Of a stretch of 64,000 bases of DNA, positions 11,085-18,867 are shown in pieces (the first letter of the stretch is position 1; the number at the start of each line of letters is the position of its first letter). The position numbers were made by a program, and so were the translations under genes. The stretch comes from Deferribacteraceae bacterium V6Fe1 (lineage in GTDB: Bacteria; Chrysiogenota; Deferribacteres; Deferribacterales; Deferrivibrionaceae): the NCBI GenBank assembly GCA_022813675.1, contig CP063375.1, forward strand, positions 694,001-758,000, in the 5' to 3' direction. The notes under the pieces are model-generated. The model saw only the letters and a list, made by a program, of their open reading frames with translations. It ran no database searches and had not been told where the DNA came from.

Positions 11085-11112
11085 ATGATATTAAGTTATT
11101 GATAAATGTAAA
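11085..11112 (-). promoter_or_regulatory. Candidate promoter of the dicarboxylate transporter
   Basis: On the minus strand TTTACA and TATCAT are separated by 16 bp, a reasonable sigma-70-type promoter, about 30 bp upstream of the start codon. One arm of the inverted repeat at 11091-11135 fills most of the spacer, so a bound regulator would act directly on this promoter. Confidence 0.5.
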
Positions 11113-11135
11113 TAATATGGAATTAAATAACTTAA
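11091..11135. promoter_or_regulatory. 10-bp perfect inverted repeat, candidate operator
   Basis: TTAAGTTATT (11091-11100) and AATAACTTAA (11126-11135) are exact inverted copies with 25 bp between them. Their centres are 35 bp apart, near an integral number of helical turns. They lie in the transporter promoter region next to a DcuR-like regulator gene, the obvious candidate binder. Confidence 0.5.
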
Positions 11136-11142
11136 AGATTAT

Positions 11143-11838
11143 TTAGGTATTTTTGAACTTTTTGCACACGAGAATATATTTCTTTTCAGGCCGCCCTATT
11201 GTACCATAGTCAATATTAACATCGATTATTCCAATTTCACGCAAGTATTCAAGGTAACGCCTTGCAGTATTTCGACTTACCCCAATCATATCTTTTAGCT
11301 CCGATGCAGTAATCTCTTCATCTTGTCCATTTAAAATGTCTATAATTTTAGTGAGAGTCAGCTTGTCAATCCCTTTCGGTGTCTCCTGATTAGTTGAAGA
11401 CAAAGCAACTTCCGGCTTGAAGATTCTGTCAATCGATTCTTGATCAAAGTAGTCTTTTCTTTCGAGTTCATTATGATATTTTTTATAATTTTCAAGAGTA
11501 GCAATAAATCTGTCAAGAATAACAGGCTTTATGATATAATCAAAAGCACCGCCAAGTTTTCCCTCCCTTAGAGTATCAGCGTCTTTTGCGGCAGTAATGA
11601 TGATAACATCTGTATTGAGATGCTTTTTTCTTATTTCCCAAAGCAAATCGATGCCTGATTTTTCAGGAAAATATATATCTAAAAGTATAAGGTCAGGTTT
11701 TAATATTTCAAGCATCTCTCTCGCTGTTTCGATATCGTTTGCTATTCCAACAACCTCATAACCGTCAACCTTCATTGTGAAGCGTTCATGAAGTTTTGCA
11801 ATATCAATATTATCTTCTATTATTAATACCTTAATCAT
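11143..11838 (-). CDS. Response regulator, DcuR/CitB family
   Basis: Two-component transcription regulator of 231 aa. The receiver domain has the acidic pair Glu8/Asp9, phospho-acceptor Asp54 (ILLDIYFPE) and the conserved lysine in YIIKPV. The C-terminal part has the helix-turn-helix of CitB/DcuR-type proteins (ITASELKDMIGVSRNTARR). It overlaps the sensor gene by 8 bp. The dicarboxylate transporter downstream is its likely target by analogy with E. coli DcuS-DcuR. Confidence 0.93.
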   Translation of the reverse strand: MIKVLIIEDNIDIAKLHERFTMKVDGYEVVGIANDIETAREMLEILKPDLILLDIYFPEKSGIDLLWEIRKKHLNTDVIIITAAKDADTLREGKLGGAFDYIIKPVILDRFIATLENYKKYHNELERKDYFDQESIDRIFKPEVALSSTNQETPKGIDKLTLTKIIDILNGQDEEITASELKDMIGVSRNTARRYLEYLREIGIIDVNIDYGTIGRPEKKYILVCKKFKNT

Positions 11839-13414
11839 CTCGCCTTTTTCCCGATGGAATTTTTATGGATATCTTAGCACCATTATACTTAACGGATGTA
11901 GAAATATCAATAACTGCGTTAAATCTGTCAAAAATGGTTTTTGCGATTGCAACGCCATAACCTCTATTTTTCCCTTTGGTTGAAAACCCTTTTTCAAAGA
12001 TAACCTTATCATCAGGTATCCCCGGGCCGTTATCCTCAACAGTAAATTCAATATCATTGTCTGTTTGATTAATAGTTACTTCAACAATGCCGTTAAACTT
12101 ATTCTTCATGCAAGCAGCTTCTATGGCATTGTCTATAATATTACCCAGGGCAGTGACAAGCACATCACTATTATCAACAGCGGAATATAATCCGCTACTT
12201 TCCTCATTTAGTATCAAATTGCAATTATTTTCGCTGGCTTTACTTTGCTTACTTATTAAGAGTGCTGCTATATATTTGTCTTTAATCTTGTTTTCGATAA
12301 AACCGAGAAAAGAGTGAAATAGCTTAGATTCCCTTATAATTAAGTTTGCAGCCTCCTCATATTCATTTAATTGGATGAGCCCCCCTATAATATGAAGTTT
12401 GTTAGAATATTCATGGCTTTGTATTCTCAAAATTTCAGACAGTTTCTTTAAATCTATCAATTCCTTTTTAAGTGTATCAAGCTCATCCTTTCTTCTAAAA
12501 GAGATGACAAAGCCCGTATTCATGCCATTATACTCAAGTTTGCTAATGTTAAAAAGTAGTGTAATACCAGATATGGAATATTCACTATCCTTTATAAAAT
12601 CGCCAATCAATTTGTCTTCAATAAAGTATTTTTTTGCAACATTTCCTACAAATTCATGAACCGAAACAGATAAATCACTCAACACCTTTTTTGCGGACTG
12701 ATTTAAGAAAGAGATATTCAAATTATTGTCAACAGCAATAATACCCTCTCTCAAGGAATCAAAAACAATTTCTCTTTCAAGGTATAAATTGGCAATATCC
12801 TTGGGTTCAAGATTTAATGTAATTTTCTTGATATGATTAGAAATTAATACAACAGCAACAAGCCCCGCAAGAAACATCATGCAAACGAAAAAAAGGCCAA
12901 TCAAAAGATAATTAAAAATTATATTGAAAATAGTTTCTTTAAGGTAGCCGACAGAAACAAAGCCAATTATTTCATTATTATCATAAATTGGCGCAAAGGC
13001 ACGTATTGAAGGTCCCAATGTCCCAACAGAAGATGAGACATAGCTCTCACCTTTTTCCACAGCCCTATAGTAGTCACCACCAACAAATTTCTCACCTATC
13101 ATATTGATATTAGGGTGCGTAAGCCTTGTGCCATCCTTTTTGGCTATGACTATAAATGCAGCATCTGTTTTTTCCCTGATGTCCTCTATAACTTTTTGTA
13201 TATCGTTGTTGGAATTTTTGACTGACGAAATGACATCACCCATTTTAGATAGGCTAACGGCAAGATTTAAGGCCTTTTGTCCTGAGTTGAGTTCAACAAA
13301 TTGTGTGAGAAATATATAAAAAGTAGCAAAAGATACCAAAAGCTGAAACAGCACAAGAAAAGAGATAAAAAATACAAGCTTGCCTCTGATTGTATTCAAA
13401 AAATTAAATTTCAT
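11831..13414 (-). CDS. Sensor histidine kinase, DcuS/CitA family
   Basis: Membrane sensor for C4-dicarboxylates or citrate-like ligands (ligand inferred). It has an N-terminal membrane helix, then a periplasmic PDC domain with the family signature TRLTHPN, the GTLGPSIRAFAPI segment and GFVSVG, a second helix, and a cytoplasmic PAS domain. It ends with a Spo0B-type dimerisation helix (QSHEYSNKLHIIGG, phospho-His) and a GHKL ATPase domain (DNAIEAA, EDNGPGIPD). I place the start at ATG 13414 because GGTGGAG lies just upstream; a GTG at 13423 would put the ribosome-binding site inside the gene. Confidence 0.93.
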   Translation of the reverse strand: MKFNFLNTIRGKLVFFISFLVLFQLLVSFATFYIFLTQFVELNSGQKALNLAVSLSKMGDVISSVKNSNNDIQKVIEDIREKTDAAFIVIAKKDGTRLTHPNINMIGEKFVGGDYYRAVEKGESYVSSSVGTLGPSIRAFAPIYDNNEIIGFVSVGYLKETIFNIIFNYLLIGLFFVCMMFLAGLVAVVLISNHIKKITLNLEPKDIANLYLEREIVFDSLREGIIAVDNNLNISFLNQSAKKVLSDLSVSVHEFVGNVAKKYFIEDKLIGDFIKDSEYSISGITLLFNISKLEYNGMNTGFVISFRRKDELDTLKKELIDLKKLSEILRIQSHEYSNKLHIIGGLIQLNEYEEAANLIIRESKLFHSFLGFIENKIKDKYIAALLISKQSKASENNCNLILNEESSGLYSAVDNSDVLVTALGNIIDNAIEAACMKNKFNGIVEVTINQTDNDIEFTVEDNGPGIPDDKVIFEKGFSTKGKNRGYGVAIAKTIFDRFNAVIDISTSVKYNGAKISIKIPSGKRRDD

Positions 13415-13570
13415 AATCTCCACCGGAAAATAAACGTTAGTTATTTTTGCCAGAAAAAGAAAATAAAAGCAATAATGTATTGTTTACGGCATTGGTGAGT
13501 AAAAGGTGTTGAAAATCCATTAAGTTTAGGTAAGATTTAAATATGAATATCCGCAAAATTAGGAGAATTT

Positions 13571-13840
13571 ATGTTTGAAGATAAAATCAAAAAAGATTTG
13601 CAAACAAGATTAGCAAAGATAGAGGGGCAGATAAGAGGGATATCAAATATGGTGGCAGAAGAAAAATACTGCATTGATATTATTAATCAAATCACCGCTA
13701 CGAGAAGAGCACTTGATAAGGTTGCGATGATTATACTTAAAAAGCATATTAATTCATGTGTGGCTAAAGCAATAAAGTCGAATAATAGTGAGAATATAGT
13801 CGATGAATTGATAAGTGTCATCGATAAGTACATAAAATAG
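13571..13840 (+). CDS. CsoR/FrmR-family metal-sensing repressor
   Basis: All-helical DUF156 repressor of 89 aa. Cys34, His59 and Cys63 reproduce the Cys-His-xxx-Cys spacing of Cu(I)-sensing CsoR; FrmR-type proteins lack the last cysteine. It therefore probably releases DNA on binding Cu(I), but no copper exporter lies beside it, so the target is unknown. Its start has an AGGAG site at good spacing. It is transcribed divergently from the sensor kinase across a 156-bp gap. Confidence 0.85.
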   Translation: MFEDKIKKDLQTRLAKIEGQIRGISNMVAEEKYCIDIINQITATRRALDKVAMIILKKHINSCVAKAIKSNNSENIVDELISVIDKYIK

Positions 13841-13876
13841 CAATTATCCAAAGCTAAACATATTTGGAAAAAAAAC

Positions 13877-13905
13877 TTGACAAGAAAACAATTTTCCATT
13901 AGAAA
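13877..13905 (+). promoter_or_regulatory. Promoter of tRNA-Phe
   Basis: TTGACA, a 17-bp spacer and TAGAAA lie about 22 bp upstream of the tRNA 5' end. The -35 hexamer is a perfect consensus, as is common for stable RNA genes. Confidence 0.6.
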
Positions 13906-13927
13906 CATCAAACGCTTTTTAGAGTGT

Positions 13928-14000
13928 GCCCAGGTAGCTCAGTCGGCAGAGCAGAGGACTGAAAATCCTCGTGTCGGTGGTTCGATTCCGCCCCTGGGCA
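13928..14000 (+). tRNA. tRNA-Phe (anticodon GAA)
   Basis: This 73-nt sequence folds as a full cloverleaf. It has an acceptor GCCCAGG/CCTGGGC, D stem GCTC/GAGC, anticodon stem GAGGA/TCCTC with loop CTGAAAA (anticodon GAA), a T stem GGTGG/CCGCC with TTCGATT, and discriminator A. CCA is not encoded. A T7 run follows directly and may end transcription. The restriction-modification island starts about 210 bp downstream. Confidence 0.97.
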
Positions 14001-14210
14001 TTTTTTTATATTCAATACAATCCCATAACTTTCAGGAATCACCTTTACTATAAAGCTGTTAGGCTTCCATATCTGTCCATAATAATCTACCCGATTTTAC
14101 CCCGATCTAACCCTAATCAGGGTGAGATTGGGGGTGAGGTTTTCCCCCTTATCTACTGCTCTAAATCACATTTTTATAATAATTTTGCATCCCCAAAATC
14201 TATTCTCAAT
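14001..14210. other. Intergenic stretch downstream of tRNA-Phe with a long hairpin
   Basis: No gene is visible. Positions 14100-14133 form a 15-bp imperfect hairpin: CCCC/GGGG, ATCT/AGAT and ACCCT/AGGGT arms with one wobble and one mismatch, and an AATC loop. No 3' duplicate of the tRNA end or integrase gene is seen, so there is no evidence of tRNA-site integration. Confidence 0.5.
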
Positions 14211-14329
14211 TTTGGTAGTGTCAACTTAATTGTGTCACCCATCCCCCTTGAAATATTTTTATCCATTAAAGGCCTCCTCAAGAATATCTGAGTACCTTAA
14301 TTTTTTTTGCTGATATTTCAAGCTCTTGT
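14211..14329 (-). repeat. Left copy of the island-flanking inverted repeat (decayed mobile-element end)
   Basis: The outer 29 bp (14211-14239) are an exact inverted copy of 20872-20900. Similarity continues inward with substitutions to about 14329 (arms such as TTGAAATATTTTT and CCATTAAA are shared). On the minus strand it contains short frames preceded by a GAGGAGG site, with a peptide starting MDKNISRGMGDTIKLTLP. This looks like the decayed 3' end of an insertion sequence, with the repeat facing outward. The family is not identified. Confidence 0.7.
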
Positions 14330-14502
14330 GCCACACCTCTAGTTTTACGAATGTTCATTCAAATCTTGTATAATTTCCTTGAAAGGAAAAATTAAATTAA
14401 ATTCTTTGTAAATCAAATACTTTTCAATTTATACTCAAACTTTAATATGTGTTTGTAAAATTTATAAAGAACTTATGACAGTGTTTACACGCCCGTCATT
14501 AT
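14330..14502. other. AT-rich spacer downstream of hsdR
   Basis: No open frame of useful length. On the minus strand it continues the decayed peptide-coding traces of the flanking repeat (MNIRKTRGVAQELEIS, which runs across the boundary). It separates the repeat from the hsdR stop codon. Confidence 0.4.
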
Positions 14503-17500
14503 TTAACACTCATCATTTTCATCCTGAAGTCCATTGCCTGATATATTAAAGAATCTATCAAAAAATCTTGTCAATTTATCGATAACGCTCTCACGTTTTT
14601 TTGTTCTAATGGCATCTTTAGAAAAACGAGTGACAGTAGGTAATATTTTAGTTATACTTGTTCCTGTTGTGGGAATATTTCCGTTTCTAAAGGCATTCTG
14701 AATGAATTTATATGTTTCATCATGATTAAGCTTTTCTTCCTCAATAATCTTTTCCAATTCCTCTTTTTTCTTCTCTTCTACAAATTTTATCCAATCGTTG
14801 TCCACTACAGAAGAAATATCAAGGGAATGAATAAATTTCTCAATAAGGTCTTTTTTATTTCTGAGCTCAACACTCGAATCAATAGCTTTACTGATATCTA
14901 TTAAGATTTCTTTGTTTTTGATGTGGTCTTCGTGATATTTCTTTATTAGCTCTAAAATATAATCGATATTAATCTCAACCTGTTTAATTAATTCCATTTC
15001 AAAAACGAGGTCGTCGTTAATGTTTTCTTTTTCATTGTCTTTTCCTTTTCTAAATTCATTATATAGATCGATATATATGCTATGATAATCCTGAGTATCT
15101 CTTTCTGAAAGAATTTCATTGCCAATAAATTCATCAAAAGTAGCTAAAATATTGCGAAGACGTAAAATTTTGCCATAGAGTTTAATAAAATCTTTTTGTT
15201 TTTGTTCTTCTACAATTCTTTCACCAATTGGAAATTTTTCCAACAACTCACCAACCAACTCTTTATACCCTATTAACTTATCATTTTCATTTTCATATCC
15301 ATTATAATACTCTTCATAAGTCTTTAATAATACTATCCCCCTTGCTTCTTTATCTCCAAATAAAGAAATAGCTTCGTTAGTTGCTTTTTCCAAGTTTCGA
15401 AAACAAACAATATTCCCGAAAGTTTTTATGCTGTTTAAAATACGATTAGTTCTTGAATATGCTTGAAGCAAGCCATGCAATCTCAAATTTTTATCTACCC
15501 ATAGTGTATTTAATGTTGTAGCATCAAATCCAGTTAGAAACATATTTACCACTATAAGAATATCAATTTCCCTGTCTTTTACTCTTCTGCTAACATCTTT
15601 ATAATAATTTTGAAATTTATCAGGAGTAGTATCATAAGAAGTTCCAAACATTTCATTGTAATCCCTGATAGCATTTTCCAGAAAGTCTCGCGAGCTTGTA
15701 TCCAGTCCGCTGGTATCTTCCGAGTTTTCATCGACAGTTCCGTCGGGTTCTTCTTCGTTTGCAGCATAGCTGAAGATGATAGCAATTTTAAGCTTTTTAC
15801 CATCAGGCAAATTATTTAATTGTTTCTTAAATTCTGCATAATATTTTTTTGCCATATCGATTGATGCCGTTGCAAAAATAGAGTTAAATCCGGCAAGTCT
15901 TCTGTCTTTGAGTTTATAAAAGGTGTTTCGTTTTGTTTTTTGATCAAAATGTTCAAGAATGTACTTAACAATGTTGCTTATTCTTTCTGGAGCCGAAAGC
16001 GCAGCTTCCTTGTCAATATTAGGGACTTTTTCATCCTCAATATTTTCAGCTTCTTTCATTGTAGACACATAATCTACTTTAAATGGTAAAACATTTTTAT
16101 CAGCGATTGCATCTACTATTGTATAAGTGTGCAATTTATCTCCAAATACTTGCTCTGTTGTTTTTAAATCTACTCTGCCAGAGGAAGAAGCATTAACTGC
16201 AAAAATTGGTGTACCGGTAAAGCCGAAAAGATGGTATTTGCTGAATGCCTTGGTAATGGCGGCGTGCATGTCTCCAAACTGAGAACGGTGGCATTCGTCA
16301 AAAATTAAAACTATATGACCGTCAAAGATTTTATGCCCTTTATTTTGCTTAATGAATCTATCCATTTTCTGAATAGTAGTAATAATTATTTTTGCATTTG
16401 GGTCTTCTAATTGTTTTTTTAATACACTAGTGCTTGTATTACTATTTGCCGCTCCTTTCTCAAATTTATCATATTCTTTCATAGTTTGATAATCTAAATC
16501 TTTTCTATCTACAACAAACAAAACTTTGTCAATGTAGGGCAAGTTACTTGCCAATTGTGCTGTTTTAAAACTTGTTAAGGTTTTTCCTGATCCGGTTGTA
16601 TGCCAAATGTAGCCACCCGCATTTATTGTCCCATATTGTTTATAATTTGTGCTTACCTGTATGCGGTTAATAATTTTTTCGGTGGCCACAATCTGGTAAG
16701 GTCGCATTACCAACAGCTGATTTTCTGTGGTGAATACACAATATTTGGTAAGAATATTCAGAATGGTGTGTTTGGCAAAAAAGGTTTTGGTGAAATCCAT
16801 TAAATCGGTAATGGCTTTGTTTTGCTCATCGGCCCACCAGCTGGTAAACTCGAAGCTGTTGCTCGCACGTTTACCTTTTCTTTTTGTCCCATGCTTTAAT
16901 TCTTCTATATGCTCAAATCTTGTGGTGTTACTGTAATACTTGGTATGTGTTCCATTAGAGATAACAAATATTTGAATGTACTCAAACAGCCCGCTTGCCG
17001 CCCAAAAGCTCTCGCGCTGATAGCGGTTAATCTGGTTAAAAGCTTCCTGAATGGCAACACCCCGGCGTTTTAGCTCAACATGTATCAGCGGCAAACCGTT
17101 TACCAAAATGGTAACATCATAACGATTTTTTCTTTGTCCTTCTTCTGTTTCGTACTGGTTAATAACTTGCAGCGTATTGTTGTGGATGTTTTGTTTATCC
17201 AGCAGGTAGATGTTTTTAGTGCTCCCATCCTCACGTCTTAAAATTTTTACATAATCTTCCTGTATGGTTCTGGTTTTTTCAACAATACCCTGGTTTTGGT
17301 TTGCCAGCTCTTGGGTAAAAAAGTCGTTCCACTCGTTATCGGTAAATTTGTAATTATTCAGTTTTTCCAGTTGCACCCGCAGATTTTCAATCAGGTCGGC
17401 TTCGTTATGTATTTTAACATATTCATAGGCCTGAATTTGCAGCTGCCTGATAAATTCACGTTCCAGCTCGGCCTCGCTCTGGTAATATTCGGCACGATAT

Positions 17501-17577
17501 TTGTAATCAACAACATATTCTCTTAAAACCGTGCTTTCAGTGTTTTGAGAAATTATTTCGTAGTTTTTATTAGTCAT
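14503..17577 (-). CDS. hsdR: Type I restriction enzyme, restriction/translocase subunit HsdR
   Basis: Cleavage and DNA-translocating subunit of a type I restriction system. The N-terminal PD-(D/E)xK nuclease shows Asp154 and Glu168-x-Lys170 (VELKRRG). The SF2 motor has HTTGSGKT at about 326-333 and DECH at about 427-430; a helical C-terminal region follows. Start chosen at ATG 17577, which has a GGAAG site; a longer frame from 17613 would run into the upstream gene. The N-terminal third is about 50% GC in places while the rest is near 28%, suggesting a mosaic origin. Confidence 0.95.
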   Translation of the reverse strand: MTNKNYEIISQNTESTVLREYVVDYKYRAEYYQSEAELEREFIRQLQIQAYEYVKIHNEADLIENLRVQLEKLNNYKFTDNEWNDFFTQELANQNQGIVEKTRTIQEDYVKILRREDGSTKNIYLLDKQNIHNNTLQVINQYETEEGQRKNRYDVTILVNGLPLIHVELKRRGVAIQEAFNQINRYQRESFWAASGLFEYIQIFVISNGTHTKYYSNTTRFEHIEELKHGTKRKGKRASNSFEFTSWWADEQNKAITDLMDFTKTFFAKHTILNILTKYCVFTTENQLLVMRPYQIVATEKIINRIQVSTNYKQYGTINAGGYIWHTTGSGKTLTSFKTAQLASNLPYIDKVLFVVDRKDLDYQTMKEYDKFEKGAANSNTSTSVLKKQLEDPNAKIIITTIQKMDRFIKQNKGHKIFDGHIVLIFDECHRSQFGDMHAAITKAFSKYHLFGFTGTPIFAVNASSSGRVDLKTTEQVFGDKLHTYTIVDAIADKNVLPFKVDYVSTMKEAENIEDEKVPNIDKEAALSAPERISNIVKYILEHFDQKTKRNTFYKLKDRRLAGFNSIFATASIDMAKKYYAEFKKQLNNLPDGKKLKIAIIFSYAANEEEPDGTVDENSEDTSGLDTSSRDFLENAIRDYNEMFGTSYDTTPDKFQNYYKDVSRRVKDREIDILIVVNMFLTGFDATTLNTLWVDKNLRLHGLLQAYSRTNRILNSIKTFGNIVCFRNLEKATNEAISLFGDKEARGIVLLKTYEEYYNGYENENDKLIGYKELVGELLEKFPIGERIVEEQKQKDFIKLYGKILRLRNILATFDEFIGNEILSERDTQDYHSIYIDLYNEFRKGKDNEKENINDDLVFEMELIKQVEINIDYILELIKKYHEDHIKNKEILIDISKAIDSSVELRNKKDLIEKFIHSLDISSVVDNDWIKFVEEKKKEELEKIIEEEKLNHDETYKFIQNAFRNGNIPTTGTSITKILPTVTRFSKDAIRTKKRESVIDKLTRFFDRFFNISGNGLQDENDEC

Positions 17578-17581
17578 AATA

Positions 17582-18091
17582 TTACTTCCATTTATATTCT
17601 TTAAGAAAGCCATTAAATGTATCTATAAATAGCTGCTTGGATTCTTTACTTAATTCTTTGTTTTCTAAGTCTGATAATCTATCATGGCTATATAAATTTA
17701 AGACTTTTGTTGACTCTAATCTATTTTCATCTTTAATACAATCAGCCCAGTTATTATAGCCTAAAAAATTAGCTGTTTTTTCCAACAAACTTCTGAAAAG
17801 ATTAAAATGATATTTCTTAATATTGCCAGTATTAATAGCATTTTGAATTTCATCTTTTATTATTAAATGATAGCCAAAGGGTGAATCATTATCCCACTTA
17901 AAAAAGTCTTCCAAATAGGCATTATAACACAAGGCATTATCTTCTTCCGATTCAGCAAAAAAATTAGACAACCGTGTTTTCCCGGTAGAATTAAAGGCAA
18001 ATAATGTTGTTACATTAATTTTATTACTGCCTGAATCAAAACTATCTTTTATATGTTTAGCTACATCTTCGATGTTATTAAATTCACTCAT
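17582..18091 (-). CDS. Internally deleted ATPase-like protein in the PrrC/RloC position
   Basis: A 169-aa product lying between hsdS and hsdR, where anticodon-nuclease or AAA-type accessory genes often sit. Residues 31-39 (FAFNSTGKT) look like the P-loop of PrrC/RloC-type ABC ATPases. Residues from about 93 onward (YHFNLFRSLLEKTANFLGY, then LNLYSHDRLSDLE) resemble the C-terminal end of the same large proteins. The signature motif, Walker B and the central domain are absent. The join lies near residue 68-72. It appears to be an in-frame deletion derivative; whether it works is unknown. The family match is from memory. Confidence 0.6.
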   Translation of the reverse strand: MSEFNNIEDVAKHIKDSFDSGSNKINVTTLFAFNSTGKTRLSNFFAESEEDNALCYNAYLEDFFKWDNDSPFGYHLIIKDEIQNAINTGNIKKYHFNLFRSLLEKTANFLGYNNWADCIKDENRLESTKVLNLYSHDRLSDLENKELSKESKQLFIDTFNGFLKEYKWK

Positions 18092-18092
18092 T

Positions 18093-18683
18093 TTACACAG
18101 CCTTTTGAGGTTTTTCTTTAAATGTTAAAAGTTTCTCCCTGTAATACTCATACTGCTTTTTTCTTGCTTCCAGTTCGGCTTCCAGTTCGGCTTCCAGTTC
18201 GGTAAACCTATCCAATATTTTTACTATTTCCTCCTGGATGGGTAGCGGCGGGAGGGGGATGAGGAGATGAGAATATTTTGAAATCCAATGCCTTGTGTGG
18301 TCTTGTGCTTCAAAATTAATACATTTCATCGCGTAATAAATAAATCTAAAATTACAATCAACATCTTGTTTTAATTTAATAATCTTAAGTGCAGATGATT
18401 TAACTTTAAAAGAAAAATCAACCCAATGAAAAGATGTTGTAAAATCATCAAATATGATTACTGGATTATCTTTATTAGCATTAAAAATTCCAAAATCTTC
18501 ATTTGTGTATCCTAAAATAAAGCTTTTGCCTGCAGTTAAAACAGGAATCTTGAAGTCTTCCGAATATTTTGTAGATTTTACAATATATCTACTTGGCTGT
18601 ACATAATCTAAAACCTCGCCCAACTCCTTAAACTCCACCCCCTCGGGGCATAGGTGTTGTATCAATTGTTCTATTTTGTTCAT
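18093..18683 (-). CDS. hsdS: Type I restriction specificity subunit HsdS, half-length
   Basis: DNA-recognition subunit. It opens with the HsdS-typical MNKIEQLIQHLCPEGVEF, has one target-recognition domain, then a conserved stretch (LIPLPPLPIQEEIVKILDRF) and a coiled-coil helix. At 196 aa it is half the usual size and holds only one recognition domain. It would have to dimerise to replace a two-domain HsdS, and would then read a symmetric bipartite target. The helix contains three ELEA tetrapeptides encoded by perfect 12-bp repeats. Start at ATG 18683 is set by GGAGG five bases upstream. Confidence 0.88.
   Translation of the reverse strand: MNKIEQLIQHLCPEGVEFKELGEVLDYVQPSRYIVKSTKYSEDFKIPVLTAGKSFILGYTNEDFGIFNANKDNPVIIFDDFTTSFHWVDFSFKVKSSALKIIKLKQDVDCNFRFIYYAMKCINFEAQDHTRHWISKYSHLLIPLPPLPIQEEIVKILDRFTELEAELEAELEARKKQYEYYREKLLTFKEKPQKAV
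18166..18201 (-). repeat. Three perfect 12-bp tandem repeats in hsdS
   Basis: GCTTCCAGTTCG occurs three times without mismatch (18166-18177, 18178-18189, 18190-18201). On the coding strand it encodes ELEA x3 in the helix after the recognition domain. The layout resembles the TAEL-repeat spacer of EcoR124I, where copy number sets the gap in the bipartite target. Confidence 0.9.
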
Positions 18684-18824
18684 TGTTACCTCCGTTACCA
18701 TACGCTTATTTTACTGAATAATCTGTAATTTTCACGGCTTTAAGTCCTTTCTTTTGACTTTCAAAATGTCCAGTTTATTACATAATTTACTGGACAAATA
18801 TACAACTCTCCTGCACCATTAATC

Positions 18825-18866
18825 ATTTCTAATTCGCAATTAAACATTTGTAATTCGTAATTGAAC
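18825..18866. repeat. Two 21-bp imperfect tandem repeats between hsdM and hsdS
   Basis: ATTTCTAATTCGCAATTAAAC (18825-18845) is followed directly by ATTTGTAATTCGTAATTGAAC (18846-18866), with three differences. The pair ends at the hsdM stop. The rest of the gap (18684-18824) shows no gene. Confidence 0.75.
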
Positions 18867-18867
18867 A

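Noticed and set aside
14100-14133. Intrinsic terminator for tRNA-Phe
   Set aside because: The hairpin is 100 bp downstream and not followed by a T-run; the T7 directly after the tRNA is a likelier end.
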